A stretch of 64,000 nucleotides of DNA, taken from the NCBI RefSeq assembly GCF_036323735.1, contig NC_086029.1, positions 13,687,816 through 13,751,815 of the forward strand, given 5' to 3'. Every line of letters begins with the position of its first letter. Within the stretch, counting starts at the first letter, position 1. The notes under the pieces are model-generated. The model saw nothing but the letters and a program-made list of their open reading frames with translations. It ran no database searches and was not told the origin of the DNA. The position numbers and the translations under genes are program-made. The DNA is from Rattus norvegicus (Eukaryota > Chordata > Mammalia > Rodentia > Muridae). This document shows, one piece after another, positions 1 through 11,737 of the stretch.

Positions 1-296
1 CTCAGCAAATGCTCTACCACCAAGACATATCTTCCTTCAGCCCTACCATGTTTTTGTCACAATGACTTCAAACGTTCCTTACTAAATTTATTATTTAATA
101 TTAATATTTCTGCTGATACTGTGATGCTACTCCATTCATGTTTTGTGTCTGATTTTTATTCCAGTTAGTAAAGCTTCTGTTTTTTTTCCCATTTCTTAAT
201 TGAAAAAGTTACGTATTTTAAATATTTTATCTTCTACCAACTCCTACAAGAACCATATACATCCTTATCCACCCAACTTTATTTTTTCTGTGTCTC

Positions 297-299
<3 letters not shown>

Positions 300-345
<46 letters not shown>
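300..345. repeat. (CA)n microsatellite
   Basis: About 23 uninterrupted CA dinucleotides. The His-Thr and Cys-Val open frames across it are repeat artefacts. Confidence 0.97.
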
Positions 346-346
<1 letters not shown>

Positions 347-777
347 AAACAACGAAAAACAACCATGGACTTCATTTTGTATTGGTCTGCTACTCCAGGG
401 TCCTGGCATATATTTAATATATTCAGTGACACTCCATTAGACAAAACTGGTTTTCCCTTTGCCAGCTGATATCAATTGCAGATAGCTTCTTAGGGATGGG
501 ACCCCAAGTCTACCTTCTCTTTTCCTAGTCCTGGAATGAGACTAACCTGAACTAGTGTAAGACCTGAGTTCGCTGCCACAGTATCTGTGAGTTCACAAGA
601 ACCTCAGTCCCATTATGTGTGTAAGACACTATTTCTTTGGACTTATTCATTACTTCTGACTCTAAGACATAGGGCTGGAGACATTCATCTTCAGGGCTTG
701 ACTAAAAGAGGAAAGGTCCCAATTTTGTTATTCTGCACAGAATCACCTTAATGATTATGGTTATTGTTTCTTTTCTG

Positions 778-890
778 CGTAAAGGAGGTTTTACTATGTT
801 GCCTGGGATGACCTCAAATTCCTGAGTCCTCTGCCTCAGCTTTTCCAGTGCTTGGGAAGAATTTGTTATCATGCCTAACTTTAATGCTTA
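778..890 (-). repeat. B1/B4-type SINE fragment, antisense
   Basis: The order 'ctatgttgcctgggatgacc', 'ctcaaattcctgag', 'tcctctgcctcagc' and 'cagtgcttggga' is the reverse complement of a 7SL-derived B1 body. It is diverged and lacks a clear tail, so it is old. Confidence 0.65.
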
Positions 891-3716
891 TTTTATTATC
901 TCCTGATTAGACTATCATATGATGTCTACCTTGTTTTTTCTGTCTTATATGAATCATAGTGTTTCTCCTCAGTGCTGGAATGTCTTTGCTTTACATGTTA
1001 CTAACCCTGAAGCTGAGGTACCACCCAGTGCCTCTGTGTGAACTTACTGGAAGTCTACAGAATAAAATCCTTTACGATTTCTGATCTCTGAATGGTCTGT
1101 TTTAAATTTTTATTTCAGATTCTGGAAAACATCTTTAATTTTTCTTTTAGCACTTTTCTGTTTTGGAAATTTCATTTTTGGCTTTTGTGTTTGACTTGGT
1201 TGTAGGTTTGATCCCCCCACACCATAAATATATTACCTTGTTAAGTCATTTTGATGATGTTCATTATCTTTTTTTTTTTAAGTTCTGTGAAGTATCTAAT
1301 TTTCTAGATCAAGTCAGTTTTCCTGATGTTTCCTTTTTTTTACCCTTTCATTTTATTTTATATGATATCAGGTATCAATATGTGGTCCATGGGCCAAATT
1401 TGTGATCCTGCCTCTATTTTCAAAAGTGCTTGCACAATACTTTCTGAATCTTTAACCCAACCTTTCCCCCTTCTTTCTCTAATAAGTCTTCATTTGATTC
1501 TATTGTTAATTATATTAGGGTTTGCCATTGTACAAAGAATTCTGAGAGGCTGATACAAATTATACTGAATTGTAAACATCTAGCAGATGATCAATAGTAT
1601 TCCAAAAACTTTCCTTGCCTACACACATTTTAAACAGCCAAGTGTATGTTGAGTCAAAGGGGAACCCACTGAATCCTGTAGTTTTTTTCATAATCTCTTT
1701 TTATGTATGTACATTGGTCAATCACAGGGCTCATAGATTGCACATTAAGTTGGAGTTCTTTTTAATTAGCTGGTCTGGGGAAAGAACTCAGGAGGACTTG
1801 ACACTGCTAGGCACATGTTGCATCTCTTGCAGCTCCACAAGTCACTGCAAGCCTCTAAGCACACTTCATCTTTGTTGATTTCATAGGTCTGCGGGAGGCT
1901 GCAAGGAGGGGAACATTATGGAATGAGGCCAGCCCTTCAGTGTTGACTTTGATGTCCCCAGACAGTCAGCCAGTTATTTTTCCTGACAGAAGCACAGTCA
2001 CAGTCCAGTGAACTATTAGCGCCAATGCCGTCTTAACAAAATAGGTCAAAGTGAACAAAGACAAAATATTTTATTTTGCATTCATTCCTTGGTACATGAC
2101 GTCAAATTCAGGTTGTGGTTTGGTGTTCCCAATGGGCAGATTAGAATGTCTGGGAAGCTGACTGTGTAAATATCTTACTCTAGCTAAAAGGGGCCTCTAT
2201 TGTAACTTCATGGAATTATATCATACCAGTTTGGGAGAACAGCAAGGCCTAGAAAACTTTTCTGTCATAACTTGCCAAATATCAAACTTCAAGTCTTGTC
2301 AAATAAAGAATCTTCATTTGTGTCTTGACTAAAGCAAACAAATTAAAGAACAGGATGAAGTTTTTTTTTCCACCCCCAGGGTGACAAATTTGTCACTTTG
2401 GAGTGCATAACTAACCTTTAATGCTTCTTCTCTCTTTTTTTTCCCCGAATAAATCAAAGGCTCCAACCTCGTGAAGACAACGACAGTGATTTATTCTATT
2501 TCCCTCTAGAATAGGGACTGTAAACTAAAGTTGTAATTAACTTCTGGAGTCAGGAGAGGCTCACCTCACTTCTGTTGTAGATAAACAGTCCAGAGGGTTG
2601 TTTGTCTGCTCGGTCACTGAATTGTTCCAGAGTGAAGGTCATTGGTCAAATTATTCAATGGCACCAGTGGCTCCTCTACTTCTAAATAAACCCCAGTGCC
2701 ACTCTACTCCAACACTTCATTGTCACCTTGGCATCCGTCACATGTAATTATTTCTCTTTGCATTTCCCCTTCACATTCCAGGTTCAAATCCTAACCTAAA
2801 CCCATCGTATGATCCTTAACCCTTTAAAAAATATTTCTCATCAGCATGTTTATGGCTTAGTCTTTTGGAAGCCCTTGTTTATAGCTTACATTTCCAACAA
2901 ACTCTTTAACCATTGCCTAACCTTCAGCACAGGGGCAGAAGAAATGTTTTCCCAGCAGCATAATGCAAAATAGTAAGCAAGTTGTAAAATTTAGACAAAA
3001 GCAAGTAAAATACTCCTCAGTCATAGAAAATACTGAAGTCACCAAGATTAAAGCATAAAATACATACAGACCTAGCATTGTGCTTTGGAAGCAGTACAAG
3101 CCTTCCAGAAAATTGGTAGTAATTTAAAAGGATGAACAGCCCACTTAAGAATGTCTATCTTTGTTTTTTTTTTTTAATTCCCGCAAAAGGCACAGTTTCA
3201 AAACATTCCTCACACTGCCAAATATTTATAGTTTAAAAATCTAATTATTTTAAGTGAAAAATTCCATATCCAGTCATCATCAACTCATGATTGTTGTGTG
3301 TTAATGCAGTTTTGGTTTTCATAAGCTTTCAGGAAAACCAGCTACTTGAGCCATTGAACCATGAGGAGAACAAGGTCAAAGCGCCTTGAGGCTGTTCTGT
3401 TTGTACAGTGAAAGGCATTTCCCTCCTTCATGAGATACCAAATCACAGACACAGACATCAACACTGTCAAGGTTCTCCTTTTACACACATTCTTTAACAT
3501 GCAGTTTTTAATTCTTGGGATGCCCAGTAAAAAGGACTTAGGGAGAGGGACAGAAAGCAAACCTGAAAGAGAAACAAGCTTAGAAGGACTAAACAGCCAT
3601 CTTAGATAAAGACAAGATGCCGAGGTGGAAAAGCTGTAGATGATGAGACAGTTGTTCTAGAAATTGGATGCTTGCTCTTCCACCTGTCTGTCACCTCCTC
3701 CTGACTATTGAGTAGG

Positions 3717-4189
3717 TGTCGCGCGCCCAATGTCCCGCCAGCAAGAACGACGCTCGGCAACAGGATTCTTCTGCGAGCAAGCCTTTACTGTGTTACAGCT
3801 CTTCTTAGTGTTACAGCTCTTCTCAGTGTTACAGCTCTTCTTAGTGTTACAGCTCTTCTCAGTGTTACAGCTCTTCTGAACAGGGACTCCGAGCAGCAAA
3901 ATCGCTCGGCTTATATAGACAACAGTATGCTAATTATCTCTCAGGGATTGGTGGGGCTTGGATCACCCCACTACTTGTCCTCCAGGGATTGGCGGAGAAT
4001 GAATCACCTCATTAGCATATTAACGGTCAACTGACACCTGGTGCATAAACCGCACATGTGCAGTACCGCTGTTCACCACTAGAGGGAGCCCTAGCAAGGG
4101 GACAAGCCTGCACATGCGCAGTAAGTCGTTTATATCCAGACAAGGCTGGATGTCGGCGCCATCTTTGTTTCGCCGCGCCACTCTCTACA
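3717..4189 (-). mobile_element. Solo LTR of an IAP-type (ERVK) element
   Basis: The 473-bp segment begins TGT and ends ACA. It is flanked on both sides by the identical hexamer AGTAGG (3711-3716 and 4190-4195), the 6-bp duplication typical of IAP/ERVK integrase. Read on the minus strand it has a CpG-rich U3 with an ATGGCGCC segment, a TATATAAG box (3910-3917), an AGTAAA poly(A) signal (about 3783-3788), and a U5 ending in GCGCGACA. No internal region is present, so this is a recombined solo LTR. The intact duplication and the retained CpGs suggest a recent insertion. It opposes Pros1 transcription. The exact subfamily is not certain. Confidence 0.88.
3790..3877. repeat. 18-bp tandem repeat in the R region of the IAP-type LTR
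   Basis: The unit GTGTTACAGCTCTTCTTA occurs about 4.9 times without gaps. Position 17 alternates T, C, T, C between successive copies, giving a 36-bp higher-order unit. It produces a fortuitous repetitive open frame on the minus strand. Confidence 0.95.
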
Positions 4190-4269
4190 AGTAGGTTTTG
4201 GGTGGAAAAACTTTGAGGATGCTGAAAAAAAAAAACACTTTAACTGTGTGTTTCTTTAAATATTAACAT

Positions 4270-5180
4270 CAAGGTCTTCATGGCTGAACTTAATATTTTT
4301 AAGTTAATTTATTCTTTCACAGTTTCATACTCATACATAAGACATTTGGTTACACTTGTCCCTTAGCATCTCTTAATTCATTCCCAATTCCCACCACAGC
4401 CTCCCCTACCCCCCACCAATGACCTCTGCCTTCCTCCCAGCAAGTCTCCATTCTGCTTTCATCTCTTTGCTTTCTCTTCAATGCTGGCTGAGTTTACATA
4501 GGGTCATACTTGTGAAAACAGATGAGGAGCAATGCACTGAACCATCACCAGTTGCTTCAGCATAGAAGACAATGACTTCCTCTGCCTAGTGGCTATCAAA
4601 AGCTCTCCTTAGTCATCATGGTCCAAGGAGCCTGCTCTGCATCTCTCACTGAATAAAGGTTCAGTTTTGCTTAGAACTATTGCAAAAATTTCTTGAAGAC
4701 TTAAACAGTGTCTATTCGATGTCACTGTCCTAAGATCCCAAGTATAAACTGAGGCATGATCCCACCAAAGTTCACTGGGAGAACCAATGAGTTTATCAGT
4801 CTCACCGATAGAGCACAGTACCTGTAATACTGTGAATGTTTCCCCTAAAATATTTTTACTCAACTTGGATAATGGCTTTCCTGTAGCTTCATAGGTGAAA
4901 CCCCAATTCCTTCCCCAGTGTTTGTGACCTGTACACTCTAGCCCTTCCCCAAGGCCAAGTGCAATATGGACAGAATTACATACAGTAGGTTCTAGAAAAA
5001 ACCTCAAGCACCTCTAAAGTCAACAGACCCAGCTGGGATGATTTTCGCAAGAGGGCACAGCTGATGTTGGCAGCTATTGGAGTGTCACATAGAACAATAT
5101 CCTACATAGACTACTGTCTCTGCTGTAAATTCATGGGTGCCTTGGTAATACCGTGTTCCTGAGACAGCATTTTACAGCCT
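4270..5180 (-). other. Unidentified minus-strand unit with a 132-codon ORF and AATAAA end
   Basis: I do not recognise this segment. Read on the minus strand it contains a 132-codon open frame (5007-4609), then about 300 bp of purine-rich sequence, then AATAAA at 4313-4308 followed by an A/T-rich stretch. That layout resembles the 3' end of a retroposed transcript or an old L1/ERV 3' region. It sits between the solo LTR and the 5' end of the large L1. No target-site duplication is evident. The ORF shows no motif I can assign and may be chance. I do not propose a function. Confidence 0.35.
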
Positions 5181-5280
5181 TTCTCCCCAAGGTTATTCTT
5201 GTAAATTTGTTCTGCCCCTATCTTCTGAGAGATTCCCTGAGCCCAAGATTAGTAGTCTTTTAAAAAAATTATTATAGCCC

Positions 5281-5565
5281 ACAGCTCCCTGCTCCCAAAT
5301 CCCGTGGAAGACAGAGCTCACCACCCAGACAGGTGGGCACTCCTGAAACTGCAGGGCAGGAGAGACTGCCACCACTGCCCACAACTGCCCACACCCCTGG
5401 CCCAAGAGGAAATTATATAGGGCCTCTGGGAACAGGAAGATAGAGGCACTCAACGCTGCAGTCCAGACACCACCCGGATCTGAAGGGACCCGGACAAACA
5501 GCTCCCTGTACCCAAATCCAGTGGGAGGGAGAGCTAGACCTTCAGAGGGGCAGACATTCCTGGAC
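5281..5565 (+). promoter_or_regulatory. L1 5' UTR with two monomer-like promoter repeats
   Basis: Two related segments begin 'acagctccctg' at about 5281 and 5499. Each continues with 'cccaaatcc', a purine-rich stretch and 'gggca.. ttcctg'. They are about 218 bp apart. Tandem 5' monomers of this kind carry the internal pol II promoter in rodent L1. Only two diverged copies remain. Confidence 0.65.
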
Positions 5566-5974
5566 AGCCAGAGAAGACTACTCTCTGCCCACATTTTTTC
5601 TCTAGAGGAAAACATCTAGTGCCATTTGGGCACTCTGTACACAGGGTCCCGAGTGAAGGCGGGGCAGGCCCTTCTGGTTGCTGCCCTCACAGAAAGCCCA
5701 GCTCTGAGAAGCGAATCCAGGCCTGAGATCAGAGGTCAGACCAACATTTCTGCTCCAAGTGACCTGGCTGGTGGACTCAGGACACATGCCCACAGGAACA
5801 CCTGAAGACCAGTAGACAGGAATGGCTACACGCCTAAAAGCAGAACACTCTGTTCTCATAACTGGATGAAAGAGAACAGGAAAACAGGTCTACAGCATTC
5901 CTGACCCACAGGCTTATAGGACGTTCTAACCACTGTCGGAAATAGCAGAACAAGGTAACACCAGAGACAATGTG

Positions 5975-6994
5975 ATGGCAAGAGACAAGCATAGGGACCC
6001 AAGCAACAGAAACCAAGACTACATGGCATCATCAGAGCCCAAATCTCCCAACAAAGCAAACACTGAATATCCAAACACACCAGAAAAGCAAGATCTAGAT
6101 TTAAAATCACATTTGATCATGATGATGGAGGACTTCAAGAAAGACATAAAGAATTCCCTTAGAGAAATGCAAGAAAACACAAACAGGCAGAAGCCTATAG
6201 AGAGGAAATGCAAAAATACCTGAAAGAATTACAGGAAAAAAAAACAATCAAACAGGTGAAAGAATTAAAAATGGAAATAGAAGCAATAAAGAAAGATATA
6301 GAAAACCAAATGAAGAGACAAGGAGACATAGATACAAGCATCACCAACAGAATGAAAGAGATAAGAGAGAATATCAGGAGCAGAAAATTCCATAGAAATC
6401 ATCGACACAACTATCAAAGATAATATAAAACAGGAAAAGCTACTGGTCTAAAACATACAGGAAATCCAGGACACAGTGAGAAGATCAAACCTAAGGATAA
6501 TAGGTCTAGAAAAGAGTGAAAAATCTGAACTCAAAGGACCAGTAAATATCTTCAACAAAATCATAGAAGAAAACTTCCCTAACCTAAAGAAAGAGATGCC
6601 CATAAGCATACGAGAAGCCTACAGAACTCCAAATAGATTGGTCCAGAAAAGAAACTCCTCCCGTCACATAATAGTCAAAACACCAAATGCACAAAACAAA
6701 GAAAGAATATTAAAAGCAGTAAGGGAAAAAGGTCAAGTAACATATAAAGGCAGACCTATCAGAATCACACCAGACTTCTTGCCAGAGACTATGAAAGTCA
6801 GAAGATCCTGGACAGATGTCATACACACCCTAAGAGAACACAAATGCCAGCCCAGGTTACTGTATCCAGCAAAACTCTCAATTAAGATAGATGGAGAGAC
6901 CAAGATATTCCATGACAAAACCAAATTTACACAATATCTTTCTACTAATCCAGCCCTACAAAGGATAATAAACGGTAAAGTCCAACACAAGTAG
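5975..6994 (+). pseudogene. L1 ORF1 (RNA-binding chaperone), frameshifted
   Basis: The start codon at 5975 follows the typical L1 5' UTR. Three open pieces in two frames (5975-6223, 6208-6423, 6476-6994) cover the polar N-terminus, the Lys/Glu-rich coiled coil, and the RRM and C-terminal domain. The last piece is the best preserved and holds the conserved 'RIIGLEKSE' and 'ILKAVREKGQVTYKGRPIRI' segments. The coiled coil is shorter than usual. In an active element ORF1p trimerises and coats L1 RNA. Here two frame breaks prevent that. Confidence 0.88.
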
Positions 6995-7076
6995 GCATGC
7001 TACACCCTAGAAAATGCAAGAAACTAATCGTTTTGCAAAAAACAAACAAACAAACAAACAAAGAAAAGACAAGCAC

Positions 7077-7266
7077 GGGCTGGAGAGATGGCTCAGCAGT
7101 TAAGAGCACTGACTGCTCTGTCAGAGGTCCTGAGTTCACTTCCCAGCAACCACATGGTGGCTTATGACCATCTGTAATGAGATCTGATGCCCTCTTCTGG
7201 TGTGTCTGAGGACAGCTACAGTGTACTTAAATGCATAAAATAAATAAAAAGATTTAAAAAAAAAAA
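7077..7266 (+). mobile_element. B2 SINE inserted between L1 ORF1 and ORF2
   Basis: It starts 'gggctggagagatggctcag', the tRNA-derived B2 head with pol III A-box, continues through the typical 'gaggtcctgagttca' and 'gatctgatgccctcttctgg' segments, and ends in an A-rich tail. A perfect 16-bp duplication, AAGAAAAGACAAGCAC, flanks it at 7061-7076 and 7267-7282, so it inserted after the L1. Confidence 0.95.
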
Positions 7267-7322
7267 AAGAAAAGACAAGCACAGACACAATCTCACATCC
7301 AAACACGAATATAACAGGGAGC

Positions 7323-10084
7323 AACAATCACTATTCCTTAACATCTCTCAACATGAATGGACTCAATTACCCAATAAAAAGACACAGTTTAACAAACTGG
7401 ATATGCAATGAGGAACCAACATTTTGCTGCCTACAGGAAACACACCTAAGAGACAAAGACAGACACTACCTCAGAGTAAAAGGCTGGAAAACAACTTTCC
7501 AAGCAAATGTTCTGAAGAAGCAAGCTGGAGTAGCCATTCTAATATTGAATAAAATCGATTTTCAACCAAAAGTCATCAAAAAAGATAAAGGACACTTCAT
7601 ATTCATCAAAGGAAAAAATCCACCAAGATGAACTCTCAATCCTAAATATCTGTGCTCCAAATACAAGGGCACCTACATTCATAAAAGAAACCTTACTAAA
7701 GCTTAAAGCACACATTACACCTCACTCAATAATGGTAGGAGATTTCAACACCCCACTCTCATCAATGGACAGATCATGGAAACAGAAATTAAACAGAGAC
7801 ATAGACAGACTAAAAGAAGTCATGAACCAAATGGATTTACCAGATACTTATAGAACATTCTATCCTAAAATAAAAGGAAATACCTTCCTCTCACCACCTC
7901 GTGGTACTTTCCCCCAAATTGACCATATAATCAGTCACAAAGCAGGCCTCAACAGATACAGAAAGATCGAAATAATACCATGCATCCACCACAGGCTAAA
8001 GCTGGTCTTCAATACCAATAAGGAGAGAATGCCCACGTATGCATGGAAGTTGAACAATGCTCTACTCAATGATAACCTGGTCAAGGAAGAAATAAAGAAA
8101 GAAATTAAAGACTTCTTAGAATTTAGTGAAAATGAAGGTACAACATACCCAAACTTATGGGACACAATGAAAACTGTGCTGAGAGGAAAACTAATACTTC
8201 TGAGTGCCTGCAGAAAGAAACAGGGAAGAGCATATATCACCAGCTTGACAGCACACCTAAAAGCTCTAGAACAAAAAGAAGCAAACACACACAGGAGGAG
8301 TAGAAGGCAGGAAATATTTAAACACGGAGCTGAAATCAACCAAGTAGAAACAAAAAAGACTATACAAAGAATCAAGAGAACCAAAAGCTGGTTTTTTGAG
8401 AAAATCAACAAGATAGATAAACCCTTAGCCAGACTAACCAGAGGACACAGAGAGTGTGTCAAGATTAACAAAATCAGAAATGAAAAGGGAGACATAACGA
8501 CAGACACAGAGGAAATTTAAAAAGTCATTAGATCCTATTACAAAAGCCTATATTAAAAAAAATTGAAAATCTGGAGGAAATAGACAATTTCCTAGACAGA
8601 TACCAGGTACTGAAGTTAAATCAGGAACAAATAAACGATTTGATCAACCCTATAACTCTTAAAGGAATAGAAGCAGTCATTAAAAGTATCCCAACCAAAA
8701 AGAGCCCAGGTCCAGATGGGTTTAGTGCAGAATTCTATCAGACCTTCATAGAAGACCTCATATCAATACTATCCAAACGATTCCATGAAATTGAAACAGA
8801 TGGAGCGCTACTGAATTCCTTCTATAAAGCCACAATTACCCTTATACTTAAACCACACAAAGACCCAACAAAGAAAGACAACTTCAGATCAATTTCCCTT
8901 ATGAATATCGACCCAAAGATACTCAATAAAATTCTTGCAAACCAAAACCAAGAGCACATCAGAACAATCATCCATCATGGTCAAGTATGCTTCATTCCAG
9001 GGATGCAGGGATGGTTTAATATACAGAAAACCATCAACGTAATCCACAATATGAACAAACTGAAAGATTAAAAACCACATGAACATGTCACTAGATGCTG
9101 AGAAAGCATTTGACAAAATTCAATACCCCCTCATGATAAAACTCCTGGAAAGAACAGGAATTCAATGCCTATACCTAAACAGAGTAAAAGGCATGTACAG
9201 CAAACCAGTAGTGAATATTAAACTAAATGGAGAGAAACTTGAAGCAATCCCACTAAAATCAGGGACTAGACATGGCTGCCTACTCTCTCCCTGCTTATTC
9301 AATATAATTCTCGAAGTCCTAGTCAGAGCAATCAGACAACAAAAGGAGATCAAAGGGATACAGATTGGAAAGGAAGAAGTCAAAATATCACTGTTTGCAG
9401 AGGATATTATTGTATACTTAAGTGATCCCAAAAGTTCCACCAGAGAACTACTAAACCTGATAAACACCTTCAGCAAAGTGACTGGGTATAAAGTTAACTC
9501 AAATCAGTAGCCTTCCTCTACACAAAAAAGAAACAGGCCAAGAAAGAAGTTAGGGAAATGACACCCTTCATAATAGCCCCAAATAATATAAAATACCTCG
9601 GTGTGACTTTAGCCAAGCAAGTGAAAGATTGAAAGAACTTCAAGCCTCTGAAGAAAGTAATTGAAGAAGATCTCAGAAGATGGAAAGATCTCCCATGATC
9701 ATGGATTGGCAGGATTAATATAGTAATAATGGCCATTTTATCAAAAGCGATCAACAGATTTAATGCAATCCCCATGAAAATTCCAACCCAATTCTTCATA
9801 GAGTTAGACAGAACAATTTTCAAATTCATCTGGAATAACAAAAACCCAGGATAGCTAAAACTATCCTCACCAATAAAAGTACTTCAGGGGGAATCACTAT
9901 CTCTGAACTCAAGCAGTATTACAGAGCAATAGTGGTAAAAACTGTATGGTATTGGTACAGAGACAGACAGATAGACCAATGGAATAGAATTGAAGACCCA
10001 GAAATGAACCCACACACCTATGGTCACTTGATTTTTGACAAAGGATCCAAAAGCATTCAATAGAAAAAAGATAGCATTTTCAAC
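7323..10084 (+). pseudogene. L1 ORF2, 5' part (endonuclease and reverse transcriptase), degenerate
   Basis: The open pieces cover the apurinic-type endonuclease ('CCLQETHLRDKDRHYLRVKG', 'MVGDFNTPLSS') and the reverse transcriptase ('KKSPGPDGFSAEFYQTF', 'SLDAEKAFDKIQ', 'SGTRHGCLLSPCLFN'). Stops or frame changes occur near 7629, 8520, 9071 and 9510. The catalytic FADD motif reads FAED, and the endonuclease SDHH-type motif is eroded. The provirus begins at 10085, inside the sequence encoding the region after the reverse transcriptase core. Confidence 0.9.
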
Positions 10085-10692
10085 TGAAAGACCCCCATAG
10101 CGGGGAGACCCTCACTCAAGTCTTGGGGTGACGTGACCCCCCACCCCCAAGAACTCACACAAGACCATCCTTGCTGTAACCACATTAGGTTTATAGATAG
10201 GAACCAGTGCACTGGGGTTGAGACTTGTATCGCACACAGGGGTACAGGAGTTCGACCCCTGAGAGGCTGGGAGAAAGGGAATTTAATGGGAGAAACCACA
10301 ACCCCAGGTGGCAGGGATGGCATCATTGGAAAGTGTCCAGAATACCAGTGAAAAATCCTGTTTCTTAAGATTGTTTAACTTTATGGTCTGCTAATTCCTG
10401 GGAGAAGCTTCCTGCTTCTCAAGGTTGTTCTCTAAGATTTTAATTTAACTTTATGGTCAGCTAGTTCCTGGGAGAAGCTTTCTGTTATCTACTAGGTTGG
10501 GAATCACATATCTAAAGGCCTTACCTTAGGTTCTTTTATCTAGTTCCTGGGAGAGCAGGCTCAAGAAATGTGATCTTTTACCTACTTACAGGTAGAGGGC
10601 GGGGTCTGGAATTTGAGGTATTCAGGGCTTCTTAGGGGTGAGATAGCATTTTTAAACTTCTGACTTCTTAGCTGCATTTTTTTATTCTTTCA
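10085..10692 (-). repeat. 3' LTR of the provirus
   Basis: 608 bp with TGAAAGACCC and TTCTTTCA ends. It is homologous along its length to the LTR at 15810-16423. The left copy lacks about 15 bp present in the right copy near 'aaaaatc' and has other small indels. Confidence 0.93.
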
Positions 10693-10709
10693 TTCCCCAC
10701 TTCTTCTAG
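10693..10709 (-). other. Polypurine tract of the provirus
   Basis: On the minus strand this reads CTAGAAGAAGTGGGGAA directly before the TG of the 3' LTR. That is the expected position and composition of the plus-strand DNA primer site. Confidence 0.85.
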
Positions 10710-10719
10710 TGGGTAGTTC

Positions 10720-11230
10720 GAATCATAGAACTAAACTTTAGTAGCATGATACTGTTGGCGTAACATCAAAATCTGAACAGAACTCACTCTTTCTCTAATG
10801 AAGGTAACTGGTGTATTTAACAAAGCAAAACTAAGAAGGGTCCCATACGGAGGATATCAGAGTAGTCATCCAATGAGATCTACTAAACCAGCTCTCGAAC
10901 CATCCCTGATGTGCTTCTCAGTCTCTCTGTTTTTTGTCTAACCTTTCTCTAAGTTTACTCATGGAGTCTTTAATTACTCCTGAATGGTCTACATAGAAGC
11001 AACATTTCTTTTAGTGTAGTACACAGACCTTCTACTTTAAGGAATATCAGGTCTAATTTTCTTTTTTTCTGGAGGACTATCTCTGAGAGGGAGGTTAGGG
11101 ATTCTTGGAAGTCAGCTAAAAAGTCTTTTTTACTCTTTCTATATCTAAGTCAATGGCAATTCTGAATTCTCCAGAAGCTTTGTGTTGCAGGGCAACAGCA
11201 GATGTCCTTGCAGCTGCCCTTGCAGCACTT
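10720..11230 (-). pseudogene. env remnant, transmembrane subunit region
   Basis: Minus-strand translation in broken frames gives a pattern recognisable as the ectodomain and membrane-proximal part of a gammaretroviral transmembrane envelope subunit, just upstream of the polypurine tract. Several stops and frameshifts interrupt it. The surface subunit expected between here and integrase is almost absent, because only about 500 bp separate the two. It is non-functional. Confidence 0.7.
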
Positions 11231-11737
11231 AGACTCAGCCTTAAGATAGCCCTAAGTAATTCTCAACTCTCTGTGTCTTACTAAGTCTTTAGCATCAGGA
11301 TTCCAATCTGGACAGTATCTGAACCTACACACAAAGGATATGACTGCCTTTTAGAACTTCTAAACTTATACAGGTTGTGATCCCTGAGGCTCAGTCCCAA
11401 GAAGTGTTAGGAGTACTAACGTTTGCAATGTCTTCATTAAGACATGTAAGGGGATATTATATCATTTGCAATAGAAATCAAGCCTACCCCCACACCTACA
11501 ATTGGGGGACTTATCTCAATGGAACCCAGAGCAAACATAAAATTTTTGTTTTTAAAGCACACTCCTCAATTGAGCATTATAGCAACCTCTCAGTCACGTC
11601 TCTGATGTATCTGCTTATCTGATGTGCAAGTCTAGGGAGCTTTTTGAAGATCTGAATGTCCCTCTAGGTCCTAGCTCTCAGTCCCAACAGATAGTATGCG
11701 GCTGGTGAGGGCTGAGAATTGACAGCTGTCAGGGTGG

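Noticed and set aside
200..469. Open frames rich in His-Thr or Cys-Val
   Set aside because: They are translations of the CA microsatellite at 300-345; the same applies to frames at 34598-34831 and 49977-50231.
3705..3899. Repetitive peptide open frame and CRISPR-like spacing of 18-bp repeats
   Set aside because: It is a direct tandem repeat with no spacers inside an IAP-type LTR in a mammalian genome.
3717..4189. CpG-rich segment as the Pros1 promoter and exon 1
   Set aside because: The TGT/ACA ends and the 6-bp duplication show it is a solo LTR, and no signal-peptide exon with a donor is seen nearby.
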